From Prinsepia uniflora (taxonomy: Eukaryota > Streptophyta > Magnoliopsida > Rosales > Rosaceae), in NCBI GenBank assembly GCA_032719365.1, contig CM064862.1, positions 322,501 through 386,500 of the forward strand: a stretch of 64,000 bases of DNA. Reading direction: 5' to 3'. Below the pieces are notes generated by a model, which saw only the letters and a program-made list of their open reading frames with translations, ran no database searches and was not told the DNA's origin. Positions 11,401 through 23,566 of the stretch are shown in pieces. The position numbers and the translations under genes are program-made. Numbering within the stretch: position 1 is the stretch's first letter; each line of letters starts with the position of its first letter.

Positions 11401-13779
11401 GCCAACTAACCATACATTTTCTTTATCTATTATTATTTATTTTTTTTGCCAAAAACCCTCACAAGTTAAAAATAAATGTGAACTTGATTGATAATTAGTG
11501 GTATGATGTTCGCATAGATTTTCCACAATTGTGAGCCCGGCCCATACGATCCAAGAAATAGTGTGGGTTTCGATTTCATCCAACCCTTAAAAAGTTCAAA
11601 TCCACCACATGTCCAAAACTTGGCCTTTTCCTTTTCTCCATTTCAACCGCCAATTTCTTGGACGAGGAATTCTAAAGTACAATATAATTTAAGCTATGTT
11701 AATGTTAAATACATTATAAATATTCGAATAAAATGCATGTGAATAACTAATTAAATAAGGGAGTTGTTTTTTGTACTTTCATTTTTTTTTCCTTATGCAC
11801 TCTTTCATTCAAAGTACTTTCGTCTCTAGTTGCACCATTCGTCTTTGATATATATATGATATTTTTTTTGGGTCTATATGATCAAAAACTAATTAAAGGA
11901 AAAAAGAAAGAAAATAAAATAAAAAAGACTCCAAAAAAAAAAAGGAAAAGGAAAAGAAGGGAATAAAAGCCTAGACTTGTGTTGCCCGTTGCAGAAGTAA
12001 ATGGAAAGGTGGCATTCACGAGGCCCAACACCTAAGCAGGACCTAAAAATACTCAATTGCCCTTCACTTTGGAGCTCTCTGCTAGGTACGTAGCTTCTAG
12101 TTCTTGATTTGTCCCAATATGTGCCACAGCTGTCGCTTTTAACTAAACTTGTTAAAAGGTTCAATGAAGGCGAACGGGTCGTCTCCAAGCCCGTCAAGGC
12201 CGACTTTCTTATCCAGTTCCATAGATTAATGCCCACTCTTGGCAAAATCTTCTCACCCTCCAATTATTATTTGCTAACTGCTGCATTTTTTTTTTCGACT
12301 AAATTTTTATTCCAAGTGATTTTTTTTAGCAAGATTTTTTAATATGGTAGCATCTCAAGCTTTATCGTTATTCTCACTTGAAGACATATGTATTGCTAAT
12401 ATAGTACCTAGTGTGTTATCAACATTTTTTTGTTTTTAGTTCCCCGTGAATCATTTCAGGCTGCAATTTTTTTTTTATTTTGCTATTATTCCTACTGGTC
12501 ACATTTGGGTGCTTGATAGGTTACATGCTTATCTATGGTACTTTTTCTGAATGTTTCAATACAACATCTCTCCCAACAAAAAAAAACAATAATATGTTAA
12601 TGTGTATGTTATACACATACATGTCAATTAAAATTCATACAAAATTATAAATTTATATAATATTTTCGTAGTCGATACAAATGGATTATAAAATTTCTGC
12701 TTTTATTTTTGTGTGAAATAAAATACTACTGATTAAACTGGAGCAATGAGCATATAACAATATCGATTTATAAGTTAATTAGAATAATTAAGAAGAAGAT
12801 ATGAATGATAACGAGAGCAATTAAGTCACACTACGTCTGTATTAATTGGCGAGTAACGTACAAAAGAGGGTGACGTGGATGATGCGGTTGAGGAGGTTTT
12901 GCATAATTTGTGTTTGGGAATGAAATAATTAGCAGCGGATATTGACCTGATGAGGAACACGACGGACGAGATTGCAGCAAAAGTTGAAAAGTACGTGAAA
13001 TGTCACTGTTGAGTACTGTTTGCTGGTTACAAATATTACAAGGATTAAAGGCTGATCGTCATCCCCTTTCCCTTTCCTTTTTTTTTTTTATTTTTTTTTT
13101 TTAAGTTTGCTATTTAAGCAAGCATCAAATATTCTTATTGTAAACACCAATTAAACAGAATAATTAAGAGTAAATTATTAATGAGTTTTTACTTTTATTT
13201 TAAAAAAATTATTAATTAATTGTTATTGAGAGATCTTTCAAACAATTAAAAACAGTATTATTTTCTTTGACCCGTATTTGCCCTCATGTGCCCTTTAGTG
13301 TATTATATACAATTATAATTGAATTTTTTCCAATGAAATCAAAAATGACATCTGTATTATTTGGAGTTCAACGTAGGTTATAAAAAGTTTTTGGGAGGGG
13401 GTGAGGTGGTGGTGGAAAAGCATACGACTTAGGATATAGAGTTTAATTATTGAATTTTGAGCAATCCAATAATTAAACCCTTAACGATAAGCAATTAACC
13501 AAATTATTTAATATCGGATGATAAATAATTTTTAAATTTAAAGTTTAAAAGTATTTTTAAAGAATTCTTGCTCTTAATTATCTTTCTTTAAGTTATATTA
13601 TATACTCACATTACTCCTTAAAATGAATGAGTGAAAAAAAATATATAGATAGGAGTAATTTTTTCATAATTAGAAAGAAAAAAAACTACTAAATAGGGAT
13701 TAAAAGTTTTAAAGGGTGTTTGAGTAATTATTATGGTAGTTAGGGATTGCAAATGTTTCAAAAGTATAGTTCGACGCCG

Positions 13780-14190
13780 ACTATATTATATTATAATAGT
13801 TGATACAAAATACTTATATTTTAAATATTAATTGTGTATGTTATTATTATTATGATTTATTATTTATTTTTATTATTATTATTATTACTAATTATTAAAT
13901 TATAATTAATTATTATTGTTATCATTATTAGTATTTATTAAATATTTTACTATTATTATTATTTTTTATTAGTATTATTATTATTATCATTACACTTTTT
14001 AAGATTACTAATTATCCGACTATTTAATATAGATAATTTTGAGAGTATTATTTTAGTCTATTTGGACCGTATAAATATATTCAATCATATTAACTTATAC
14101 AATGGCTAATTAATATGACTGGTATCAAGCACTAATTTTGTATTTTATTATCTTATTCAATTCCTTATACGACATACCAAACATAGCCTT
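13780..14190. repeat. AT-rich dispersed repeat, copy 2
   Basis: The layout matches the copy at 27.1-27.7 kb: an ATACTTATATTTTAAATATTAA block, about 150 bp of TTA/ATT triplet tract, then AAGATTACTAAT, and a right end reading CCTTATACGACATACCAAAC. Shared order of unrelated blocks makes common descent likely. Confidence 0.6.
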
Positions 14191-14341
14191 AATGCCTTAA
14201 TGTATTGTTTTTTCTTCTACCATTTTCTTATTTTAAAAAATCGACAAGCCCTAATAGCATATGAAGAGATATATTCGAGGTTTCTCTTCTAGTTTTTTTT
14301 TTTTTAACAAATTAACAAAGATTTACAACCCTATTGAAACA

Positions 14342-14342
<1 letters not shown>

Positions 14343-14372
<30 letters not shown>
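14343..14372. repeat. (AT)n microsatellite
   Basis: About 15 AT dinucleotides in an uninterrupted run, likely polymorphic in length. Confidence 0.9.
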
Positions 14373-14373
<1 letters not shown>

Positions 14374-15880
14374 TTATATGGAGTTGAAGGTAATGATTGT
14401 AATTGAAGACAATTGCAAATGGAAGGAGTGGGAAGATGCGTGGTGATGAAGTACGTAGAACAAAAAGTGGAGTACGTGTTGAGTATACCTGATGCATGTG
14501 TTGTTAGAATGAAGGTACGTAGCAAAATTGGATATCATCATGAATTAGGTTGAAGAAGACATTAGAAACGGCGAACAAAATTATCAAGTTGAATTGGTAG
14601 CTAGTAGCTAGTTACCCAATGGTCCAATACGCACATCCCACATGGTGGATGACACAATTTCACTTACATTTTCAATGCCTACATGTGGCATGATGTATGC
14701 TTTGGTTGATCGCGCATGTCAATTGCAACCTTCAACGCCTTCATTCATGCATATATACATATGTATAGCTGTTTATACTTGAAAAATCACATAAAAATTA
14801 AAGACCTAATTTTTTAGAAGCAGAGCTCAAACAATTCACACTTGAGAATTTTCCCAAGGAGCGTAAAAGAAGAAAATTGGCTCTATTAATCAGAAAATAT
14901 CATAAGGAAATTGGTTTTATTATTTAATTAGATAACAGTTAGACACATACAAATTTCTGTAAATCGGAACGACGATATTAGATTAGAATACAAAATTGGT
15001 TTTATGACTTAAAAACAACCATAAAAAAATAGTTACTACTAAAAAACTACTGTGAATCAAAGAAAAGTTTCCCTGTATTCACACCAAAAAAATAGGGTAC
15101 AATTTTACGTAATATTTGTTACAATGATAGCAAGTTGTACATAACATTTTTAGTATAGATCAATCCATTAGATAAGTCCTACTATACATTCACTACAAAA
15201 TTGGTACGTCTAGCTAGAAATTGGGATGATTCCTTTTGGTAAAGAAAAGACAATGGGATAGATTCCTTAATTACCATTTATCTTTGTGACAAATTTTAAT
15301 TTACATGACGAATTTTTTTTTTAATTAGTTGATTTTGATTCATTAAAAATGAGATTCTTGGGAGCAGTACTTACTGCTCACACTGGTGGATGCAGGTAGC
15401 AAACGGCGAGTGAAATAAGTGATGAGAAAGTGAAGGTGAGAATTAAATCCAAGAGAATTAATAAACAGGTTGAAATGAATGAATCAAGTTCTTATACTAT
15501 ATAGTCTATATTATACATGTGGATATCGGTGGGTGGTAGCAGAACGGTAGATCATGAAAAACTAAAAGGACAAAATGGGAAATCAAAAAGTTGCATGAGA
15601 ACAAAGGATATAGATCGAGGGAATAATAAGAGGACGCTTGGCGTGAGGAGGCTGCTAGAATTGCTACAACGATTTATGACCCGATTCTCAATTCTATTCT
15701 CCTTCACTTTCCTCCCGAATCTTTCCTATTCCTCTGTATTATAATTCTCAACTCGCTGGAGTTTTCAGTTCTATTTTTCTCACCAACCAAACAAACCCAT
15801 CTGCTCCTGCTGCTCGATCTGAATGAAATCATATGGTTGCTTAGAGACCAGCTGTTAAGCTCGGTAGCTTAATTATATAT

Positions 15881-18800
15881 ATGGCGGCAATTAATAGCCA
15901 CAAAAAGTTGGGTGCAGCTGCTCATCAGTACCAGTATGCATGTTGGTCTTCATCATCCTCCATTGCAATTGTGTTATTTGTGGTTCCATTGCTTGTGGTT
16001 TTTGGGTTGATTTTTTTGCTGGGTCCAAACGCCCCCGACTCCAACTGGGTTTTCATCTCTAATTACTACCCCCGGCTATGGACCTCGCACCGACCTCCCA
16101 CCGGGCCCCCTGTTTCTTCTTCTAATAATATGGATTTGAATTTTAATTTGAGTGTTGCTGATTATTCAAATGATTCTTCTTCGTCAAATTTACTTCCGGT
16201 TAATGATGATGCTTTAAAAAACGATGACAACGGCGGCGTTTTGGGTTGGAGATCCACGGTGGTTGTGGTGGATATGCGCCAGCACAACGTTGAAGAAGCT
16301 CACTCCGATGACTTGCTGCACGTGAATCGATCTTCTTCTTCTCCACCTCCACTCGCCATTCAACCAAGAATTCAACCACACGTAAGCTAGCTAGCCTTCT
16401 CCCCATCCATCTTCATGTTTCACATTTATGCATGCATAAACAATTTGTTTATTCCCTGTTTTCCATTGGATTACTTTTTAATTTCCACTTCTTTGCTTTT
16501 GCCTGCTTGTTCTTGCAATCCACCTCTTTAATTTGATGCTTCCGGATTTCACAATCACAATAATAAATCAACAAAATTAATCAAGGTTGGTAAAAAAAAT
16601 TATATATTCTTTTTTGTTTTGTTTTGGGGGTAGGAAACATTAATCGATCATACCCAAAACCTCAAAGGAAAAAATTAATTTCCTTTTTTGCTTTGAGAAT
16701 TTTTCTGTAAATTAATTTCTACTGTCTACGATAAGAATCTATTCCAGGGATTTTCAGTCCAGTCAATAATTAAATTGTTTTGCTTACCGAAAGAAAAAAT
16801 ATCTATATATTCGTTTTAGATTGGCTCAATATATACAGGTTTAAATTAATTGTCTTGCCAAAAGAAAAAATAATAATTAAATTAATTTTACTTGGAACTT
16901 GTTATGTTAGGATCAAGAAAATAAATGGAATATAAGTTGCTTGCTGTCACAGTCATAACATGCCCCTTTTCCCCGTGCTACAAATTACCTCTGGTTTTGG
17001 TTAATGAATAATTAATTGAGGGATTAAATTAGCCAGTCCCTTTACGGCACTCTTTGTGCTTTTCTATCTGCTAATTACCTGTTTAGTTTTTGCTAATTTG
17101 AATACGGCCCAGGTGCGATATGTATGAATATATGCTCGTGCTTTCTGTGCACTTGATAAATATTGTTCCAAAACTTATTAATGGGGTCACAGGCTATACA
17201 TCTTTGTCATTCAACAGTAGCTTTTTTTTGGGAAAGCAATAATTTGATTATTTATACTTAAAATTCATTTATTTGATTGCTTGTCATGGTGAAAGAAGAT
17301 TAATATTAATTAAATTGATTGTGTGTTTTGTAATGTATATATTTGTAGTCAATATAATGATAAACTAGTTTAATAGAATGGGACCAAGGGAGGCGATGAC
17401 ATGAATGGGACCCGAGCTTCTATCTTGAAAGATGAAGGGCAAACGAAGATGATGACCAATTTAGGTTGGCTTGAGGGCCGCCTTAGAAGAGCCCGAGCTG
17501 CCATAAGAGAAGCCAAATTTGGAAATCAAACACAAGATGTGGACTATATTCCCAATGGCCCCATGTATTGGAATGCCAATGCCTTCCACAGGTACCTACT
17601 TTAATTTATGATTTCAATTTTGTAAGTTACTATTCAAAAGGTCAATTAGCCACGCAATGTTCAAAAAGTCACACGTAAAACATGCTTAGCTGGCAAAATT
17701 GCTACTAGTTTGCAAAACGAATTATAAAATATGGAATTATTGAATGCATACAATCATACATGACCCCATACTCATTGCTCTTATTTCAAAAACGGTATAG
17801 GAGCTACTTGGAAATGGAGAAACGATTCAAGGTCTTTGTTTATGGAGAAGGTGAACCGCCGTTGTTTCATAACGGGCCTTGCAAGAGCATATACTCCATG
17901 GAGGGGAACTTTATACATGAAATTGAGGTGAATAAACAATTCCGGACACTAGATCCTGAGAAAGCACATGTTTATTTTCTCCCGTTCAGTGTGACAATGT
18001 TGGTACGTTTTGTGTATATGCGTGACTCACATGATTTCAGCCCCATTAGACAAACAGTAAGAGATTATGTAAATATTGTGTCCGGAAAATATCCCTATTG
18101 GAACCGAAGCCTTGGAGCTGATCACTTTATGCTTGCTTGCCACGATTGGGTATGTTACTCTTCCTATGTACTGTATATCAATTAGTATCCAATTTTTGCA
18201 AAGCCCTAATATTTCTTCAATTCCCCTATGCAATAAGCACAAATGTGCAACCAAGAGAGTAATAGTATTCTGATTTAAATGACTTGGATTCTATTTCAGG
18301 GGCCTGAAACTTCAAATTCAAATCCTCATCTTCGCAAAAACTCAATTCGTGCTTTATGTAATGCGAATACCTCAGAAGGGTTCAACCCCTCCAAGGATGT
18401 GTCGTTTCCGGAAATCAATCTTCAAACTGGTGACACACACGGGTTCCTTGGGGGGCCTTCTCCAAGGCTACGCTCGATTCTGGGTTTCTTTGCCGGTGGA
18501 GTTCACGGCCCTATTAGGCCTATCCTGCTTGAGCATTGGGAGAACAAGGATGAAGACTTGAGGGTGCATCAGTACCTTCCCAAGGGGGTTAATTATTATG
18601 ACATGATGAGAAAGAGTAAGTTCTGTCTTTGCCCAAGTGGGTACGAAGTTGCAAGCCCAAGGGTAGTTGAGGCAATTTACACTGGTTGTGTCCCGGTGCT
18701 GATTTCAGACCATTATGTGCCACCATTCAGTGATGTTTTGAATTGGAAGTCTTTCTCTGTTGAGGTTCCGGTGAGGGACATTCCGAATCTGAAGAAGATA

Positions 18801-18968
18801 CTCATGGGCATATCGACGAGGCAGTACATAAGAATGCAGAGAAGAGTGGTACAAGTAAGGAGACACTTTGAGGTCAATTCTCCTCCCAAGAGATTTGATG
18901 TGTTTCACATGATCCTCCATTCCATATGGTTGAGAAGATTGAATGTCAGGGTGCATGATGATCAATAA
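15881..18968 (+). CDS. GT47 exostosin-family glycosyltransferase, 4 exons
   Basis: A probable Golgi type II membrane glycosyltransferase (family GT47, exostosin domain), of the kind that builds plant cell-wall polysaccharides; donor and acceptor sugars are unknown. Exons are 15881-16381, 17389-17591, 17801-18149 and 18300-18968, giving about 573 aa. Residues 1-27 are a cytosolic tail and about 28-48 a membrane anchor ('[20 protein letters not shown]'); a Ser/Asn-rich stem follows. The catalytic region shows '[20 protein letters not shown]', '[14 protein letters not shown]', '[12 protein letters not shown]', '[20 protein letters not shown]' and '[20 protein letters not shown]', all hallmarks of Arabidopsis At5g25310-like proteins. 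Frame is kept across all introns. The exon 2 acceptor (17387-17388) lacks a strong pyrimidine tract and is the least certain boundary. Intron 1 is about 1 kb and holds only AT-rich sequence. Confidence 0.93.
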
Positions 18969-19392
18969 TTACATAAAGCTCCGTTCAATTGAGTTGGTGC
19001 AGGCTGTAGAGAGGTTCTTTTTTATACATGCCTTGTTCATAGGAGGTGTAATTCTTTTGCTTTGTGGGATTGTTCCAATTGTGTATCAATTAAGAAAATA
19101 ATAAAATTTAATTCTGTAGGGCTTCTTTATCTTGTGTGTATTTTTGTTGTATTTTGATTACTATAAAGTGGCCCTAACTTGTAAAAGAACCAATTTCCAA
19201 AGATGGACCATTACTATATGAAATGGACCTAACTTGTAACAACACGCAGTGGTATGAAATGTTTCTCCATTTCTTTGGTAAGATAAGTAGGATATTCGAG
19301 TATTAAAACAAATTACAATAAATTAGCTTGCAAAGAGTGAAGGTAACCCCATTTTGTGGGTGTGTTTTTATTATGGCAAAAATTAATTCCTA
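18969..19392. other. GT47 3' UTR and intergenic spacer
   Basis: The 3' UTR of the glycosyltransferase probably ends after AATAATAAAATTTAAT near 19,097-19,112, which serves as a poly(A)-signal-like region. The rest is AT-rich spacer. Nothing else is recognised. Confidence 0.5.
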
Positions 19393-19600
19393 CATGCAAG
19401 TGGACGTGTCCTAAAACCCACCGACCTGAGCCCCAGTACTTGTTGGTTGTCGCTCTGCATGCAAGTGGACGTGTCAAAGTCTCCTCTGGAGCCACCACGT
19501 AGCATCTACCACCTTATTCATTCTCCACGTGTCACCTTCCTAAAACTCCACCTATTATATATACTACACCACCTCTCACCTTACGTGCCAAAAGAAAGAA
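19393..19600 (+). promoter_or_regulatory. LEA promoter: duplicated RY + ABRE module, G-box and TATA box
   Basis: The 18-bp string CATGCAAGTGGACGTGTC occurs at 19393-19410 and again at 19458-19475. Each copy joins an RY/Sph element (CATGCA) to an ACGTGTC ABRE. A stronger G-box/ABRE, CACGTGTC, lies at 19527-19534, a TTATATATAC TATA box at 19555-19564, and another ACGTGCC at 19583-19589. RY elements bind ABI3/B3 factors and ABREs bind ABF/ABI5 bZIPs, so seed- and ABA- or drought-induced expression is expected. This fits the LEA product directly downstream. Confidence 0.8.
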
Positions 19601-19675
19601 CAGAATCAAGAGCACAGCAACCAAGTGTGTGATAAAATTCTCATTTTGATTTGTAAGTGCATTTGTCGAGATTGA

Positions 19676-21519
19676 ATGGCGTCGTCGAAACAAGTGAAAG
19701 AGGAGAGAGCGGAGGCAGCGGCGAAGCTGGCTGCTGATGAGCTGAGAGAAGTGAATAAAGGCGGCCGAGCCTATAAAGAAATTACCAAGGTGGAGATCAC
19801 TACTGATGGGCAGGGGAGGCCTGTAGATGAAGTTCATCATGAGGAGCAAAGGCCCGGTATGATCGGATCGGTGCTAAGGGCGGTGTCCGGGACTTTAGAA
19901 CATGCGAAAGAAGCTGTTGTGGGAAAAAGCCATGACGAAGGTCAGCAGGTCGAAGTAAAAGGAAGGGAGTACAAGGATTACACCACTCAGAAGGCCAAAG
20001 AGACCACGGATGCCGCTGGAGAGAAGATAAAGGAGACCAAGGATTCAGCTGCAGAGAAAGCCAAGGAGGCGAAGGACGCTGCAGTTCAGAAGGCCCAAGA
20101 GGCTAAGGACACAACAACGGGGAAAACTAGTGAGTACACAGATTATGCACTTCAGAGGGCGAAGGAAGCGAAGGACACTGCTGCTGAGAAGGCTAAAGAG
20201 GCCAAGGACATGACGGCGCAGAAGGCGAGTGAGTATACTGGTTATGCTGCCGATAAGGCGAAGCAGTCCAAAGAGTACGCAACTGAAAAGGCAAAGGAGG
20301 CGAAAGACACCACTGTAAATAAAATGAGCGAGTACACAAACTATGCGGCTGAGAAGGCAAAAGAGAGCAAGGATTATGCTGCTCAGAAGGCCAAGGAAAC
20401 CAAGGACACCACAGTGGACAAAGCAAGCGAGTATACAAACTTAGCTGCTGAGAGAGCCAAGGAGGCCAAGGGCACCACAGTTGGGAAGGCAAGTGAGTAT
20501 ACTAGCTACGCTGCCGAGAAGGCCAAAGAGGTCAAGGACACCACAGTTGAGAAGGCCAAGGAGACCAATGATTACACAGCGGAAAAGGCTAAAGAAGGGA
20601 AGGATACCACGGTGAGTAAGTTGGGTGAGCTCAAGGGCACCGCTGCCGGCGCTGCCAAAAAAGCTATGGATTACTTGTCTGGCAAGAAAGAGGAAACCAA
20701 GCAAAAGGCCGAGGAGACGACTGAGCAAACCAAAGAAAAAACTTATGAGGCTTCTCAAAAAGCCAAGGTTATTCATTTTTTCTCATAATCAATCTTTCAT
20801 TCATAGTTGTGTGAAGTTGAAATAGAAAGTAGAACTCGTTTTTGTTGTTTTATAACGTCATTGTACATAATAATAAATATTTGAATGTCTTTAATGGACT
20901 TTGTTGCATGCATCTATCTAGTTGAAATAGAAAGTAGAACTCGTTTTTGTTGTTTTATAATGTCATTGTACATAATAATAAATATTTGAATGTCTTTAAT
21001 GGACTTTGTTGCGTGCATGTATGTACGTAGGAGAAGTTGAGCGATACAGAGGAGCAAGCTAGGAGAAAAATAGAGGAGTTGAAGCTGCAAGGCAAGGAGT
21101 ACAAGAATGAGGCGGTTGACAGGTCACGTGAGGCACGTGACATCGAGGCTGAGAAAGGGAAGGCTGCCAAGTCCAATATATTCGGCTCCATTGGAAGTGT
21201 GACTGGAGCTATCAAGAGCAAGTTGACTCAACCCACAGAGGTGGTGGAGGAGTCGCCTGCTGCAGGTGAGCACGGAAGCGTCGGGAGGAGGAATGTGCCT
21301 GCTGTGGAGAAGGTGGAGATTGACGTGGCAGAGACCCGGCCTGGAGAAGTTGCAGAGACCCGACCGGAGGAGGTGGCAGGGAAGTTGTACGAGTCTGACC
21401 AGATGCATGGTCAAAATTTCAACAACGTTGGTCGTTTGGGCGACGAACGCAAAGAGCGCGTAGAGGTTCATATAGACGAGGAGGGCAAGGTGCATGTGGA
21501 TCGCCCGGGCAAGATGTGA
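19676..21519 (+). CDS. Late embryogenesis abundant protein, LEA_4 (ECP63-like), 2 exons
   Basis: A hydrophilic, intrinsically disordered desiccation protein expected to protect membranes and proteins during seed drying or water stress. Exon 1 is 19676-20767 (364 codons) and exon 2 is 21031-21519, for about 526 aa. After an N-terminal region ('[10 protein letters not shown]'), residues from about 100 to 340 are a long run of 11-mer-type LEA_4 repeats such as '[10 protein letters not shown]', '[10 protein letters not shown]' and 'YAAEKAKES', predicted to fold as amphipathic helix on drying. Exon 2 adds a conserved non-repetitive tail ending '[17 protein letters not shown]'. The start Met follows a TATA box by about 115 bp. 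The intron contains a 105-bp tandem duplication including its 3' splice region. Without splicing, exon 1 would read into VIHFFS and a stop. The exact LEA subgroup is inferred from the repeats. Confidence 0.92.
20816..21022 (+). repeat. 105-bp tandem duplication in the LEA intron
   Basis: Copy 1 is 20816-20920 and copy 2 starts at 20921, nearly identical (for example TATAACGTC versus TATAATGTC). Copy 1 ends in CATCTATCTAG, so the acceptor-like AG is duplicated along with the intron 3' end; the downstream GTACGTAG at 21023-21030 is the acceptor that keeps frame. Confidence 0.9.
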
Positions 21520-21709
21520 TGTGATCGCAATCTGTGTGGAGCAGGCGCTAGCAATGTTATCGTACTTTCGAGTTCTGTGCCGTTTTGTTTGTGTATTGCG
21601 ACTTTTGACTATAGATATGTTGTTGTGGCTTCGGCCTCTTGCATCGCTATCAAGTATATGAGATATTCCTATTAATGATGGGCTGTGAAAGGGAATTGTG
21701 TTCTTCGGC

Positions 21710-21769
21710 TTGTCAATTAATTTGGACCACGAGTACGATCTTGGGCCAGCCCAAATTTACTTAACCCAC
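21710..21769. repeat. Left arm of a fold-back repeat around the Helitron
   Basis: About 60 bp beginning TTGTCAATTAATTTGGACCA and ending ACTTAACCCAC, found again as a reverse complement at 26721-26781 with only a few mismatches. With the Helitron removed, the two arms would form a fold-back element with a loop of about 50 bp. Confidence 0.8.
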
Positions 21770-22271
21770 GTACTACACAATCCACATTATTATATTATGA
21801 TAAATATACTAAAACAGCAGGAGCCGTCCTACTGTTCACGAGCAGTGTTTTTATAATTTTACCCTTATTTTTTTTCTTTTCTTATGTCGTGAACAGTAAA
21901 CATACTGTGATGTCCTCATTTTTTTTCTTGATCTTCCTTCTTGAGCGTTTTTTCCGCACACTCTAGGTCTTTCTTCTTCCTTCAGCCGTTGTCATCATCA
22001 TTACCATCGTCATCGCCTTCACTGAATGTCATCATCGTCGCGATTCAACCTCCCTCTTCGACCGTCGTCGCGATTCAGTTAATTTGCTCCGCTTTGCCTT
22101 CTTTTTTTCGAATTTGCACACTCAAGCCCTCACTTTTTCTTCTATCTTTTCTTTCAGTTCTTGCGACCAAGCATCAAGTCTTCTTTAATTCAACTGAACA
22201 TCGATCTGCTCATATAATTAGAGCATCATGTTGTCCGGATTTAGGTGTCTTTGAGATTGATTGTTTTGAGA

Positions 22272-22499
22272 ATTTTATATTTATGTGAACATGAATTGTG
22301 AAGTGGGTTCTTCAATTTATTTTGCATGTTGTTTCAGTCTCTGAACTCTATTATGATATCATAGATTAATTTCCCAGTCAAGTTCCATTTTATATTTATG
22401 TGAACATGAATTGTGAAGTGGGTTCTTCAAATTATTTTGCATGTTTCAGTCTCTGAACTCTATTATGATATCATAGATTAATTTCCCAGTAAAGTTCCA
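22272..22499. repeat. 115-bp tandem duplication inside the Helitron
   Basis: Copy 1 begins at 22272 and copy 2 at 22387. Both contain TGTGAACATGAATTGTGAAG and CTGAACTCTATTATGATATC. The copies differ by a few small changes, so the duplication is not very old. Confidence 0.9.
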
Positions 22500-23452
22500 T
22501 TGGTGACATCAGTTAACTTTTTCCATTTTGTTTTGAATGGAGGTAATAGTTCTTTATAAAATTTATGCGCAGGGGCTTACAAGTTTAATTATTTGTTGAA
22601 TTTAAGTTTGACTATTTATGATTTTAAGTTGTTTATGTCCATTTTCTGTTGGTTTTTACTGATTCAGTCAATAGGGTTTGGTTAACTGTGTGCATGCTGT
22701 TGTTTTGGCAAGGAATTGCAAAGAGTTCGACGAGTTTTGGTTCAATTCCAGGTGAAACTTTTTCTATTGCTTAGTGTTTTATGTTTTTTATTGTGGAGCT
22801 TCCTTTATTTAATTGAACTTTTGTATTTTATTTTAAAAAAATTTGTGGCTTTCGATCTGTTGATGAATGAATTGAGTAATAGGTGTATGATTTGGTGTGT
22901 TGTTTTGATTTAATTAAAGTTCATAACACAAGGAGATCAAAAAGGGAAAACCATGATAGTCTCATAGGGTGACCATGGATGAAGCAGGCTCCAGTGAAGC
23001 AATTTTATGGATTGAAAATAACAAGCAAAGAATGGTAGCTTTGATGGTTAAAGTACTATTGTGGGTTTATTTTTGGAATGAGCTTTCATTTTATTTTTGA
23101 CTAATAATTGTTGGTTTTTGCAGAGTTTTGTCAACGAGGAAGAGAATCAAGGTTTAAGGATATAAAAAAAGATGAATATGGCGATGGCGATGGTAGTGGT
23201 AATGCACTGTTTACAATATAATTTTTTTGGTACAACTTGTTTACTATTAGTTTTAATCTTTCATTCATGCATGTTGTTTTATTTTCAAGGATTGAAGAAG
23301 ACAATGCTGGGTTTTGGAGAAATTGTTAGGTAAATTTGTTGTGTTGCAATTAATTCATATATGATTACCTATTTGTTTGAGATACGACTTTTCCTGTGTT
23401 TGGTACACTATGTGCTTTGGTGATAACTACCTTTAAGTATTCCAAATTTCAG

Positions 23453-23566
23453 GACGCAAACAACCAACTTGGTATTGCTTATAATGGTGGCTTATTTCCA
23501 TTGCTGAAGCTTTGTGATTCGGAAAATCGGTCTCTACAACATAATGCTGCATTTATGTTATCTTGA
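23453..23566 (+). pseudogene. Captured ARIA/ABAP1-like armadillo-repeat exon
   Basis: After a TTTCAG acceptor the frame encodes 'NNQLGIAYNGGLFPLLKLCD' and then 'SLQHNAAFML' before a TGA. This matches the ARM-repeat segment of the plant ARIA/ABAP1 BTB-armadillo proteins (ABF2 interactors), whose conserved string is N-Q-x-G-I-A-x-N-G-G-L-x-P-L-L-K-L. Only one repeat is present, with a premature stop and no BTB domain nearby. It is a captured fragment, not a gene. The source gene is inferred from memory of the family. Confidence 0.75.

Larger units (their letters stand above)
10879..15880. other. Intergenic between the NLR relic and GT47
   Basis: Five kilobases of AT-rich DNA without a supported gene. 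It contains two copies of a dispersed AT-rich repeat (11158-11400 and 13780-14190) and an (AT)n microsatellite near 14,343. A GC-richer patch at about 12,040-12,260 has an open frame on each strand, but neither resembles a family I know. The 5' UTR and promoter of the GT47 gene should lie within about the last 400 bp. Confidence 0.5.

Noticed and set aside
11889..12342. Overlapping open frames at a GC-richer patch
   Set aside because: Neither strand gives a recognisable domain, and no splice or promoter context supports a gene.
20193..20776. Minus-strand frames over the LEA exon
   Set aside because: Products of the repetitive codon use of the LEA repeats on the other strand.
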